Source: Kuschelorhynchus macadamiae
Taxonomy: Eukaryota; Arthropoda; Insecta; Coleoptera; Curculionidae
DNA length: 64,000 bases
Assembly: GCA_030620095.1 (NCBI GenBank)
Contig: JAUTXW010001311.1
Location: forward strand, 2,104,001 to 2,168,000
Reading direction: 5' to 3'
Numbering within the stretch: position 1 is the first letter of the stretch; each line of letters starts with the position of its first letter. Shown here piece by piece: positions 32,037-43,990 of this stretch. Under the pieces are notes generated by a model that made no database searches, had not been told where the DNA came from, and saw only the letters and a list, made by a program, of their open reading frames with translations. The position numbers and the translations under genes are program-made.

Positions 32037-32062
32037 CGACAGACAGACAGACAGACAGACAA
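32037..32062. repeat. (GACA)n microsatellite
   Basis: Six tetramer copies at the edge of the tandem array. The same array contains single CTGTCTGTC pieces elsewhere, so this may have expanded from them. Confidence 0.9.
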
Positions 32063-32209
32063 TACTTCCCTTTTACGAGGGAAGGAAAAATGGTAAATTA
32101 GCAATTGTCCGTAGATATGTGACTAGTGCCGGATTAATCATTTTTCGGTCCTTAGGCCCGAACATATTTACGGGACCAAGCTCGTGGGAAAAAGTGCCCA
32201 CTAAAAATT

Positions 32210-32223
<14 letters not shown>

Positions 32224-32274
<51 letters not shown>

Positions 32275-32278
32275 CATA
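32224..32278. repeat. (TA)n microsatellite
   Basis: About 48 bases of TA steps followed by CATACATACA, directly beside the CAGGGTGTCCCA end of the next element. TA-rich DNA is a preferred Tc1/mariner target. Confidence 0.95.
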
Positions 32279-32395
32279 CAGGGTGTCCCACGGAAAAGTA
32301 ATACATTTCGCGTCTTAATAGCTCGAAAACGAAAAATGATACCGAAATGCGGTTTTTACCGAATGGCTTAGATTTGCCCCGAGTTTTTCTTGTCA

Positions 32396-32786
32396 TTCTA
32401 TTTTTTGGGACTAAATTACTGTTTTATTTTAAATATATACATTATATATTTTTATATTATTGGATAACCCTTCTTTTTTTCAAAAATACAAAGTTTGGAG
32501 ATATTTATTTCAAGTTATTAGATTTTAAAATTATTTTTGTAAATTCTTGCTTTGAACCTAATTTCAAATTTCTTTATTGCTACAAATATCTATTTTTTGG
32601 GACTAAATTACTGTTTTATTTTAAATGGGACACCCTATATATTTTTATGGTCTTGGATAGCCTGACACTTCTTCTTTTCAAAAATACAAAGTTTAGGGAT
32701 ATTTATTTTAAGTTCTTGGATTTTAAAATGAACTTTGTAAATTCTTGCTTTGAACCTAATTTCAAATTTCTTTATTGATACAAATA
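32396..32786. repeat. Tandem duplication, two units of about 195 bp
   Basis: Both units start TATTTTTTGGGACTAAATTA (near 32399 and 32590). Both run through CAAAAATACAAAGTTT and TTCTTGCTTTGAACCTAATT. The second unit contains the extra GGGACACCC. The 143-codon plus frame across it is a by-product. Confidence 0.8.
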
Positions 32787-32843
32787 TAATTTAGTAAAAT
32801 AACAAAAGGTAAAAAGTATTATTTTCGTGAAGATAATTAAAAA

Positions 32844-33700
32844 CTATAACAATTGTTGTATGTGACCTCCATTAACTTCCACACACTTAGTCAATCTATA
32901 GAGAAAATTTCCTTATGAGTTTTGAAACATTTCCTGTGGAATTAATTCTGTAACATTTCTTATGTTAATTTTAAGTTCTTCCAAATTTCGTGGTAGAGGA
33001 TTGTAGCACGCTTCCTTCATTAACATCAATATAACCCCACAGAAAAAAGTCTGGGATTGTTAGATATGGGGAATATGGAGCCCACGGTATAGGACCTCCC
33101 CTGCCTATCTACCTGTTTGGAAAAACTCGAACCAATGAACGTCTCGCAATGTTTGAATAATGCGCTGGGGCGTTATCTTGTTGAAAATATGTGTCATTAA
33201 TAATCCCTTTTTCTTCAAGTTGTGGGTAAAAGAAAAGTTCTAACATATCGGCATAATTAGCTCAAAGACGATATTCTCCTCCCTTTCAAATTTGACAAAT
33301 TCTCGCGGATTTTCTTCTCCCCATATGCGGCAATTATGTTTATTAAACTTTCCGTTTAAATGAAATGTTGCTTCGTCTGACATTATTATTTGCGCATTCG
33401 GAAATTGTCTCGTTAAATCTAGAATTGTTTCACTTGTGTAGTATCTTTATTCGTAAGCGTGGGGTATAATTCGTTTAAATGTTTGAATTTTGTATGTTTT
33501 AAAATTAATTATTTTTAAAAGTCGCTCTACTTCACTTTTCGACATCATCAATGTGCAGGCTATTTTACGAATAGATATTTTATAATTATTATTACTTTAA
33601 ATTTGTCTTACAGCTAAGACTTTGTTCAGTAACACGTCTGCTCAATTGTCACGTCGCTTGATTCTCTCCAAAGAGCCTCTTTTTCGATTTGATTAAACAT
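32844..33700 (-). pseudogene. Mariner-type transposase, broken
   Basis: It starts MFNQIEKEALWRESS and is soon broken by a stop. The DDE part is clear: the first aspartate follows a block near 33385 reading [16 protein letters not shown], the second is in FQQDNAPAHYS (33180), the third in the YLTIPDFFLWG block (33035). The C-terminus VEVNGGHIQQLL ends at 32844. About 41 residues lie between the second and third aspartates (one is now a stop). A frame change near 32995 separates the LWG block from the NLEELKINIRN block. Confidence 0.8.
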
Positions 33701-33874
33701 TTTAAAAATCAAGGAAATTAAAAATCTGACAGCTGCATTTGACAACAAACTTATTTTTAATGGTCGACAGGACGACGTCTACAAACTTTTGTTCCGAAGC
33801 ACACTTGATAGTTATGGTGTCGCATAACTACAAAGAATGGATAGCGATGGATGATTTCGACAAATTATCCCAAA

Positions 33875-33876
<2 letters not shown>

Positions 33877-33942
<66 letters not shown>

Positions 33943-33993
33943 ATACAAATTTTGTGTCATCTTGGTTGGCGCGGGTATTTTTTTATATATATG

Positions 33994-34030
<37 letters not shown>
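33877..34030. repeat. Two (TA)n tracts
   Basis: TA runs at about 33879-33940 and 33998-34029, separated by a short GC-richer spacer (GTGTCATCTTGGTTGGCGCG). Confidence 0.95.
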
Positions 34031-34033
<3 letters not shown>

Positions 34034-34049
34034 AACTGTTGCGGGTTTA

Positions 34050-34874
34050 AGTTGTGATCATGACAACATTTGATCAGGATTTTGAGAACAACATATCAAC
34101 TTATCAGAAAAATTGACTGAAAGCCATTTGCAATAACGATTATGCGGGGACCTTTTCGTATTAGTTGATTTAAATAACCAAAGACAATTAATTTTTTGAT
34201 ACCTTTCCTGCATGCATTTTAGCCCGACTTATAATTTTGTAATAAATTTATAATTAACAACACAACTAGTCCGTACATTAATAAATGTTTTGTTAACTCT
34301 ACAAAATACTTTATAAATCACGTTAGAAAATATTACCACTACTTCTATGTCCACTACCTAAAACCATTTAAATTGATCGTCTCGAAATATTTACCAAATG
34401 GCATCTTTAGAGAAAATGAAGAGGGGATAAAAGCATATTTGTATGCAAATGGCCCGTCTTACAATTCTATTATAAAAGGCAATCCCGAGGACAGTGCTTA
34501 ATTTCCAACTAAATTCGCAGTAATTTGGCTAATTGTCGCCAATATTCGTAAAGAGTTCAACTTCTAGAGAGTCGTAATACAAATTAAAGCTTCGTTAATT
34601 TAGAAGTTTTAGTTATTTAATAAACTTTTGGAAAGTGTTTCTCTCGAGCTAGAAATGCTACCGATATTTTTCGTAATACTGCAGCCATGCTATTAGTCAC
34701 AAATGAGTTGCCTAAGTAATGTTTTGTTTTTAATTATATACGAACTTGTCAATACCAAAAACGTTCGTTTTTTCTGGGTAATCCGTCCCAACATATTTTT
34801 TTTTAACCAATTTCCTATATCAACGATAAAAGATATTACATGGGACAGTTTGAGTTATGTTTAGTGAGACGAGA
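34050..34874. other. No gene recognised; one TATA-like site
   Basis: At 34471-34480 there is TATTATAAAAGGC followed by a GC-richer leader (CCCGAGGACAGTGC). It resembles a TATA promoter, but no coding region follows within 400 bp. Confidence 0.3.
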
Positions 34875-36450
34875 CCAAAGTATTTTCTTTGAAGTAACCG
34901 GAACTTGGTACCGCCACGTTCTTTAAGCTGAGACTACGTAGTTATTACCAAAATGGGGAACACTTTTAGGGTAACTATTTGGTGAATAATGTGTAACTGT
35001 GACTTTGACCATTACGTAGATAGTACGGAATTGTGTAGTTCCATTTAAGTAGCCGAATGTCTTTATTTAATCCGTTCTAAAAATATGTATGGTTCGTTTT
35101 AATACAAACAAAACAGTTATGGCGACTACAAACACTCAAATTGGGAATATGGTGTAGAGCGTATAGAATACGTTATTGGTATTTGAGGTAGGATACATGC
35201 GTTTCACTTAGTTTTTTGGCTATGCTAAAGACCTAAAATTAAAACCCAGGCAATTTCTCTGGTGAATATGCTGATAATTTTCATTACATTTTGGTCAAAT
35301 ATATTAGCCAATTTAAATCTCAAAAATATAATTTTGGACTTTGCTTTAAATAGTAATTATCATTAAATATCTTATTATAAAGAATGATTATTTTTTTTTA
35401 CGTAATGTTTAATTTTTATGCATTTTTAATATTTATACCCCCGAAAACAAACATCGTAGCTAAATGTTTATAGGGGAGATGAAAATGAACAATGGGGTTC
35501 TATTGGACTTTTACTTTTAGGTTGGCTGCATTTCTTTACTGAGAAAATTACTTAACATCAAGTGTCTACGACTGCTCCCATGCGCTTTTATAGTTTTGTA
35601 TTCTTTAAATACGCAACTGTCACTTATAGCCAATAACACTGAAGTTCTTATTAAACCTAAGGTGTATATTGTTACCAAGCGGTTACGATTTGGGAACATT
35701 CCGCCGGTTCTTTAAAATTTAATGCGTTGTGTCGTAGCATGCGGAGAGTTGCGGTACTTGAGTCACTACTATAATTCTGCCATCTATCATAACCATAACC
35801 CTTTGTTTTGTTTTTATTTTTTGTTTCCTTAAAACACCACTTTAGGTGGTTTTCTTCAAGTATGACGTAACCAAATTGTAACATTTTTAATTTTCTATAA
35901 AATGTGGCTGAATGACGAAAGTTACTTTTTTTTCTTATGGTATGTCAAGCCATTGTAAACCATTTTCACTTGTTACTCGTAGACGATAACATAACACATA
36001 CACAACTAATTAATAGCTGTAGACCGAATTACAATGACTTTAAAAGGACAGTGGCGACAATAGAAGCCCACCGGCAAATTGACGCAAATTTTCTAAAGGT
36101 TTAACTAGAGGCACCCATATTATCGTTAGTTTTGCTTGAAATATGACTAAATCAATCTACTATTATATTCAACCTCTGTCAAAGTCAGTTGTAAATGTAG
36201 GGTTATGTTAATTTTTCACTCTAATAATCTATTCGGACTATCAAGTACAAACTTACCTTTTCATTTAGATTTTCAACAAATAACAATGTTTATGCAAGCG
36301 ATTAATGAGAGTTGTTTGCCAAGTGAATTTAGTAATGTAATATGTACTGAAGAGGGCCTACAAAATAAAATCTCTTTTATGCTAATCTTAGAGAGCTTCT
36401 ACCTCAAATTGAGGTGCTGAATGAAGTAAAACATACATACAGCAAAATAA
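34875..36450 (+). repeat. Copy 2 of the duplicated segment, with exon-like end
   Basis: A paralogue of 1805-3256 in the same orientation. It keeps a better reading at its 3' part: after the acceptor-like TTTCATTTAG near 36270, the frame DFQQITMFMQAINESCLPSE is open, continues through TEEGLQNK, then needs a one-base shift to give RELLPQIEVLNEVK. Copy 2 has extra bases (near 35650-35740) absent from copy 1. I do not see the TIRs that flank copy 1 here. The protein family is not recognised. Confidence 0.6.
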
Positions 36451-36749
36451 TTTTGGAGTGCCTCAACTAGGTAGCGCTATCTTAATTTTTCAGAAAGCGA
36501 AATCAAAAGTATACTTGACAAATTGTCTCTAGGACAACGTAGTTATGGGGTAACAGGTAGAAGAGCGATGTGCGTGAAGTTAGTAATATTTAAACCAAAC
36601 TGGTTATACTGACTCGCCCATACCTCACATCTCTAGATACAGACCTCGTTTGAGAAATGTAGGTATACAGATATCCAAATGAAAATATTGAGGAAATTGA
36701 AAGGAAGGTGAGAAGTGAAAGAATAAATATGAACGAAAATAATATATAC

Positions 36750-36893
36750 ACTCCTAAGGGCCAAAATTATGAATAGGCTGATAATTTTACCAAACAGATA
36801 TTTACTATAGTTACAATTGTCTCAACAATGGTATCTTGGACAGTTATCTGCTTGGTAAAGTTACCAGACTATTAATAATTTGGTCCTAAGAGG
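36750..36893. mobile_element. Short foldback MITE, about 140 bp
   Basis: The left end CTAAGGGCCAAAATTATGAA pairs with the right end read in reverse, CTTAGGACCAAATTATTAAT. The interior also folds (TTTTACCAAACAGAT with ATCTGCTTGGTAAAG). No coding region. Confidence 0.65.
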
Positions 36894-39800
36894 TATATAA
36901 GAATGTATGAAAATTGCTAAAACGGTTCATGTCCTGATTCATTTGTTTGTAGTTATAATAACGTATTATTATTTGTAAATATTATTACCCACGTAATGAA
37001 ATTTTAATTTTTTTTTAACGGAAAAATTCATTTTGCATAAAAATGTAATTATAAATTCATGGTGACTAAAGTATTATTGTCAGTCTTAACATAACCTTTG
37101 ACTGAAATACCTAAAATAAAGAAAGTAGAAGCTTTGTTGTTTGCAAGTTGCACAAGTATATCGATGTGAAATAAATTTTAAATTCAAATATTTCAAAAGG
37201 AACTTTTAAACCGTGTAGGATATGTTACACAAAATAAGTCTAGAAGTTTTCGAGGAATCCAAACATGCGACAAAAACCATACCATGCAATTTAAAGTAAA
37301 CGACAAAATCGATCTCTTAAACTATATCGTTTTTATTCGAAGCTCAGTTTCCCTGAAAATATAATTCATGTGTCACGTGACTCAATGTAGTCCAATAAAA
37401 ATGAATAATATCCTAAGTTACATTTTATTGCAGCGGCAATATTTTCATCACCTTGTTGTGGTCTGTTGCTAAACGAAGTAGGGAGTTGTCATCTTAGATA
37501 AATATAATTTTATTTGATGTGATTTTATAATTTCGATGTAAGATAATGAATTGTAATGGCTGGGGAGACGTTGATAAGCGTGAAATTTAAAATTTCTCTA
37601 TTAATTATATTCTCTCGCCGAATATAACTCGTGATACCATGAATCGTCGAGGATATTGTTCTTAACATTGGAGCAGCACATTCTACTCGTCCTTCTGACT
37701 CGTTTAATCTGCACCTCGATTTCACTCGTAAATATCATCTGTAAACTTTCATATTTAACATTTTATTTCATCTACCTGAAAGAGAAGTTAGAAGGACTGA
37801 TCACCATCCGTATGTGCACATATTTAAGAATTCCTCCAAAAATTCACGATCTGCCATGCCGAAAACTACTTCAACAACTACTTTTTGAAAATTTTAGTAG
37901 TACGATACGGGAAATGTAAGCATATACGTACCAATGAATGGAGAATAGTTCTAACATTTCTACCTTTAAAGGATGCCCAATTGAAATGCTATGGTTTACC
38001 AATATGATGGAAGGCGGTAAATAAGTAAGATATGTTAGTCACCAGACGCAATACACGCACCTAATATCGACCCAATAATATCTCTTAATGATGACTATTG
38101 CTAGCTCTAGTCGGGTAGGTTCGGATTCTTCTTTCTCGTTACTCTACCTATACTTCCATATCACAATCTTTTACTTAAGATGTAATATTTAAGTTGAGCG
38201 CCAACAAGTTTTAATTTAAGTTAAATAAAACTTGGAAAAAAAGTTGCATTGGATCTAACCACTATCAATAGGTAAAGTTTTATCTTGATCAATTGAAAAC
38301 CAACACGTTGGAAACAAATGACTTTTATTGTTTAATTCACAATATATTCAGTGACTTATCCCCAAGAAAAAAAAAGAAAAAAGTACTGAACAAAAAAAAA
38401 TGGATTGTTAACTCAATTTCATCCACCAGGGAGCTTAATAGCATCCCAACAAGAAGTGAATGAGTTAAGTTTTCCTTAACAAAAGGTTCAATTTATTGTA
38501 AGGTTACACTAACTGAAATCCCAACTAAATTATTTGATTTGGGTACGTAAACACAAAACCCAGAAGCTTATTAACATTTGAATTACACAATATAAACAAG
38601 AATTAGATCAAATAATCAGTTTAGAATCCCAATAAGTTTCTTTCCCCCCCCCCTTAAATGATTGAAGTTTAATTCTAGTTAAAACAAATAATTATGTTAC
38701 AAACGATAACGGTTAGGGTTAAATATTTAAAAAAAAATAAATTTTGATTAGCCCCACGCTGAGTGGCAGCACAATAAATATCTATAAAATCTCTATTACA
38801 TAGATTTAAATGTCTTAGATATTACCAAACCAATTGTATTTCTATCAAATAAAACTGCAGTAATTAGGTAGCGCTACGAAGCCGGCTGCGTTTCACTTTA
38901 CAGAAATTCTGCACAGTATGCTATATACTAGACAAGGTGACACCAGTAATTAAATTAATATGCATAAACAGATTGATTAACAGAAATAGTACTATATGTT
39001 AAGTTTCCAAATATTATACTACTACTTAGCGGAATACTCTAGTCACTAGTGTAGACTATAAATGGTGCTAAGGCAGGTAACATCCAAGTGTTCCTCAGTG
39101 ATGACTATGTCCTACAGCTCCGCTACGTAGACCGTATCCAAGACATCATGTCTATTCCATTAAAAGAAAAGTTCCAAATTCCACAAAACAACTAGCAGTT
39201 AGAAAACCATACCAAAACCTTGCTAATGGTTTGTCTTTAAAGTTCCAAAATAATCCCAATGAACTTCAAAGGTTCAAACTTATACAAAAACCCTGAAAGA
39301 ATTGCCCCATGTAGAAAAATCTCTACAACAAAGTTTGGAATATAATTCCAGACAAGCAAAACAGCACACAATATATATGAGAATATAATACAAAATTCTT
39401 ACCTCATTGTAGCTACGAGCGTAACAAAAAAAAATTGCTTGATGAGCACCAATATTAAGATGACCGATGTTAGTGGCACGTGGAAGTAATTAAGACAAAA
39501 TCGCCATGTAGGCCGTAAAGTTGAAACCCAAAATTTACTAAACCATAATATTCAACTTCACTTCGTCAAATCGGATCCTTCTAATCTCCCATTTGGGACG
39601 GAATTTAGTTAACAATCAAAAAAAAAAAATTCAGAACATCCAACACTTGTCGTTGATGAGACTCGGTGCTAAAAAGAAAGATCTTTTTCTTAGCCCTTCT
39701 GACGTACACAAAATGGTTTCAATCACACAATATTACCAAACACGGTAAATCTATATATCTTTTTCTACACTCCAAAACATTATTTGAAAAAAAAACAACT

Positions 39801-41090
39801 TTTCTCAGTATCAACAAAATAATGTTGGTACAATAAATCTAAACTAAATATAAACTTGTCAAATTCCAGTTCGGTTTATAACAAAAATAGCTTTTATATC
39901 CATGAGTATTGGAAAGAGATGAAAATACATTATTACTCCTCAACTAATCCAAGCTACCCTGTATTTTGTCCAACCAAAGAATAACCATCTAAATTAGTAA
40001 TATTAACTCGCAGATACGTCAAAGCAATAGGACTTATAATAAGAAAGAAAAAGAGAGAGACAATACTTCCACTTCTATGCTTGTTTCGACTGCATTATTC
40101 TATCGATTGAAAGCATGTGGTTTTGAACTGACCTATCATAACCCCGTGTAAAAATCTGACAATTGATAAACAATAACAAAGCAAATCTTTGCAGATTTCG
40201 AAATATATAATAATGAACAAATTTACCTTACTAATTAATGCAAAATAGTGAACCAAGTTATTAAAGAACATTTGTGTTTAAATTTACGTGCTTGTGAAAC
40301 TTCCAAACAAAATGTGATATGTTATTTGACATGTAAACAACAAAATTCTTCTGAACTAACTGATATAAACAAATGGAATCTTATTAACGCAAGAAAACTA
40401 TATACAGGTAGATTTTTGAATGTTCTATTAGATTATCTTACCAGAAAGATATGTCACTTAGATTTTACCTTCATTTGTTTGTCTTATATGATTGTTGACC
40501 TAGTCTTCGAGTCACAGCATGTTAAAAATGTTAATTCCTATTAATTGGAATATCTTAAAGTTAATTTTGATAATGATATTGAATGATAATACAGTACAAT
40601 ATGAAAGTATATTACATTGGCTCTATCAAAAATAAAGTAAATTCACATAAGGCTCTAATTTTGTACTTTTGCTTCCGGCTATTTGTGACAAGAAATTTCT
40701 TAAACTAGCGTTATTTCTGTTACTTAGGTATTAACGGTAAATGTAAGCCTGAATATAGTACAAAAGAGTGTTTTTAATTATAAATTGGATTAAAATAGCT
40801 TAGATATCACAAATGATATAATACTAAAAAAAATGAAAAAGTGTCAAGCGAAGATTTATTTTACTGAATTTTACTGCCCTATGTACTGACAGACATATAT
40901 GACAAATCGAACTGTAACATAGTATCAGTTGCATGGGAGGGATATCGAAGTTTTACAACAGTGCTGTAGTGACATCGACGGTGATATTGTGACATGAATC
41001 TCAGAGAGAATATGGTCCTTATTACCGTGTATCCAAAAAATAAAGCGATTAGGACAAATATGTGCATTGCATTTTAATCACCAAATCACC
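36894..41090. other. Long stretch with no recognised gene or element
   Basis: AT-rich sequence with chance frames of up to 98 codons, none with recognisable motifs. A C-run of 10 lies at 38645-38654. GC content is a little higher around 39040-39150, but I find no conserved frame there. Confidence 0.5.
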
Positions 41091-41184
41091 TAAGTATTCA
41101 CCGAAGGCCTAAGTACTAGGTACAGTGGTCGTTTTAATTAAAGATAGGGAAAGTTGATTCATGCGGAATTTAAAGACTTCCAGG

Positions 41185-42390
41185 TTAGGAGAAGGAAAGG
41201 CATTTGCTGATAACATATTCCGTACTCAAGTTTCCCTGGCAAGAATGTAATATGGAGGGCATAAGGGATGATATTTCATCAAAACAGAATCCGTGGAAGT
41301 ATCTGTAAAACAGAAACAGATTGCCTACAATTCGGCAATGATTTAGTGATGCTTGTAAGGTTTGGATCATCAATCTGACAAATAGCTTTTCTTTGGACAG
41401 AGTCATGGATATTAAGGATTAAAGGAGGGGCTGCTCCCCATATGTGCGAGCAATACTCAACTCAAAAGAAAACATAATTTCTTCGCGGCTGCTGAGGGAA
41501 TTGAGGTGATATGATCATGCCAACAATGATCTTTCTCAAAAATTGATGCCGACTAGGCTAAAGGAATATTTGGCTTCAAGCATTTGATTATCCATTTGAA
41601 TTGTGTGAACACTGGGAGATGATTTGCAAGATAGTACACAGATTGTGTCTTAGAAGCGTTAAACTGGACTACGTTCTTTAGTCCCTATTACTCTATGCCT
41701 ATCATCAATTTCAGCCTTGGAGACAGGTTTGAGAAATTGTATATTGGAGTGGAGTGTGCTATCGTCAGCAAAGCTGTGAATAGGATTGCCGGTAGACGAA
41801 CGCAGGTCATTAATGTTCAGGAGGCCCCTATGTGCCAACGCTGAACTCTGTGGAACGCCTGCGTTGATTTGGTTATAGTTTGATGAATGACCGTTAACCG
41901 AGACAGAATTACTTCTGTTGAAATAAAATCTGGTAATCCAAGTACAAAGTTTCAGAGGAAGACCATAGGCAGGAAGTTTGATAAGAAGTGCGTCATGTCA
42001 GACTCGATCAAATGCTTTGGATATGTCGAGAACAATAAGTTTGGCTTCTCTGTGGAATTCGATAGACCCATTCCAGTTGTAAGTTACGAAGGTAAGAAGA
42101 TCTGCTGTACATCTTTGGTGGCGGAAACCGTATTGCTTCTCGTGTATTATTTTATACATTCAAAGGTAAAAGATCGTTATTGATACACTTCTCCATTTTC
42201 TTACTCATAGTTAAGAGGAGAGATGTGGGTCTGAAGTTTAAAGGGTAGAATTTTAATTTTTTTTTGGAAACGGACTGTACACGAGCATATTTCTAGCTTT
42301 TAGGAAAAATGCCCTTGTCATAGAACATTTGGAAGCAACTGGTGAGTGTAGGTAGGACTTTAACCGGAATATATTCAAAGCGAGATGGCT
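41185..42390 (-). pseudogene. Reverse transcriptase of the non-LTR relic
   Basis: Minus-strand landmarks in order are DKGIFPKS, NFRPTSLLTMSKKMEKCI, KQYGFRHQRCTADLLTFVTY, LIVLDISKAFDRV with the first aspartate (about 42020), NQINAGVPQSSAL (about 41865), HSFADDSTLHSNIQ with the catalytic pair (about 41770), and LFYRYFHGFCFDEISSL near 41300. Stops interrupt at about 42010 and beyond. The enzyme is dead, but its domain order is complete. Confidence 0.8.
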
Positions 42391-42405
42391 TTTTGATAAT
42401 AACAG

Positions 42406-42549
42406 CCGGTTGCACAAAACTTAATTGCTGTTTAGAATATTTAACTGAGTTTTCGAATTTGGCAAACTGCTTATAGAAATGTAGGAATTCGCTGTCAAAT
42501 TTGACAATTCGTTAAACATTTTAAACTTTAATTGAGCTTTCTTAATCGG
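42406..42549. mobile_element. Possible MITE (CCGGTTGCAC family) inside the RT relic
   Basis: CCGGTTGCACAAAACTTAAT at the left resembles the inverse of the right end (CCGATTAAGAAAGCTCAATT, about two thirds identity). It also breaks the RT-linker reading. No target duplication seen. Confidence 0.4.
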
Positions 42550-42969
42550 CCGTAAGTGTTTTGAGAATATTTCGTATCTTTTTAACTCTGAAGGTAATTT
42601 TGTGCATATTGTGTGACAAAGCTGGTACTGATGGAAGGGAAAGTGAAGTAGGGATTAGAGTAGAATTTGCGGTGAACTGCTTTGCAAAAAGATCAGCTTT
42701 TGCTTTAAACGTGGAGACGATTTTATCACCAGAATGTAGAAATGCAGAGCTGTTACAGAAGTTTTGATTAATATTTTTGGCAAGCGACCAAATGGATTAT
42801 CTCCCATTTTGGAAAGTAGGAACTTTGCTTTTTATGCGTGTATTAAAGACAGTTTTGGCTTTGAGAATTATGCAATTTCAATGATTTGTGCCTCGTTTTT
42901 AACCTGTAGATTTTCTGAAGTAGGGTTCTTGAGAAAATTGTCATGAGTACGAATTTTCTCTAGTCTGGC

Positions 42970-43074
42970 ATTATCGCAGGACATTTAAAAGCAAGGTTTA
43001 TTTTCGTGAGGTTTTGTAGTCTCGCAGGATATTTAAAAGCAAGTTTTATTTTCGTGAGGTTTTGTAGTCTTAAT
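42970..43074. repeat. 52-bp tandem duplication
   Basis: TCGCAGGAyATTTAAAAGCAA, then TTTTATTTTCGTGAGGTTTT, occurs twice in a row (starts near 42973 and 43021). It lies inside the non-LTR relic. Confidence 0.85.
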
Positions 43075-43984
43075 AGAATGTGGTATTATGGTTTTTATAC
43101 CTAATTGTGTACAGATCTCGAAAGGATCATTGACTGAGAAACAAACATAATTCCAAGGGAAGGAAGAGTAGAAATCCCTTAGCCCATCCCAGTCAGCAGA
43201 ATTATAGTGCCAAATAGTATGAGGCGACATGGATTTTAAAACTTCCTGCTGTAGCAAACAGTAATTAGACGTGGTCAAAGAAACCCAGAAGAGCGTAAAT
43301 GGAAGACTGATAAGGCTCTCAGTGAGTAGTGAGAAAAAAGTCCAATGGATTTTGGCTATGTGAGACGACGCGTGAGAAGTAAGTAGGTTTTCTGATGAGT
43401 TGGTTGAGAGATTGGCTGATTATTTCAAAGGCCTCTGCTGCTCTACCTTGGAGATCGGTTTTAGTGAACCTTAACCATTCTTTCCTATGAACGTTAAAAT
43501 CGCCGAGAATAACGATTTCAGAGGAAGGGAATTCAGAGAATAGGAAATCCTTTTAGCAGAAAGAAAGTCGAAGAGCTTGTTGAAGAAATTTTCTGAGGGA
43601 GAACAAATAAATTTAGTTAAAGTTCTGAAGGATATCGAATCTATTCGATTCAAAATTCGGAACTATTGTACAGGATAGATTACTATAAACGTAAGCGCAA
43701 TCTCCACCGTTCAGGGGGAATGATGGAAGAAGTTCATAGTCAGGAAAGAAGAGGTGATTGGTTGCATTTTTGCGGCTTATTTTGGTTTCGGTTAAAAAGA
43801 GAATATGATGCTTGCAGAATTGAAGATAGTGGTGAACAGAGTTAAGGTTTTTACTCATTCCACATATATTGGTGAATGAGATATATTTCGATGGTGGAGC
43901 GCCACAAGTATCTCTCACCGGGAGGGTCGAAGGGAGTGGTATTTTGATTGTGGAATATTTTAATTGAGGAATACCCATTATCAT
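43033..43984 (-). pseudogene. APE-type endonuclease of the non-LTR relic
   Basis: 43984-43613 reads YISFTNICGMSKNLNSVHHY and HILFLTETKI, the DNA/RNA-endonuclease start with its N and E residues. FPDYELLPSFPLNGGDCAYV follows. The frame shifts near 43640 (YACLYRS-type block not readable). A later piece (43278-43033) reads WHYNSADWDGLRDFYSSFPW and IIPHSIKTTKP, the linker towards RT. It is inactive because of the frame breaks. Confidence 0.75.
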
Positions 43985-43990
43985 TTTTTT

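Larger units (their letters stand above)
30440..32060 (-). repeat. AAGATGGCG-family array in inverted orientation
   Basis: Reverse-strand units are evident from CGCCATTTTG, ACCAAAATTTTACAAGTTTC and CACGCTTGATTTTTGGGCA, repeated near 30505, 30770, 30985, 31125, 31785 and 31945. It is interrupted by a reverse-transcriptase fragment (31128-31506) and a hAT-like MITE (31573-31770). Minus-strand frames inside (30857-31045, 31729-31920) are by-products of the repeat. Confidence 0.7.
32279..33715 (-). mobile_element. Mariner-type element, decayed, right TIR not found
   Basis: The left end is CAGGGTGTCCCA beside TA. The transposase runs from the minus-strand ATG at 33700 to the stop at 32844. A TIR-like GGGACACCCTATATA also occurs inside at 32626. 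No matching right end was seen by 33880, so the right terminus is lost or too diverged. Confidence 0.7.
41100..43990 (-). mobile_element. Non-LTR retrotransposon relic (endonuclease and RT)
   Basis: The minus-strand element begins with the endonuclease near 43984 and ends near 41100 after the RT thumb. It has many shifts. It is interrupted by a MITE-like insertion (42406-42549) and contains a 52-bp tandem duplication. Protein landmarks are of the jockey-like group. Confidence 0.8.

Noticed and set aside
40248..40544. 98-codon plus-strand frame
   Set aside because: No motif, no splice context and no duplicate; within chance length for this composition.
41887..42183. 98-codon plus-strand frame
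   Set aside because: Antisense of the RT region; the minus strand reads LIVLDISKAFDRV.
42400..43990. Functional non-LTR element
   Set aside because: Numerous stops and frame changes in both endonuclease and RT.
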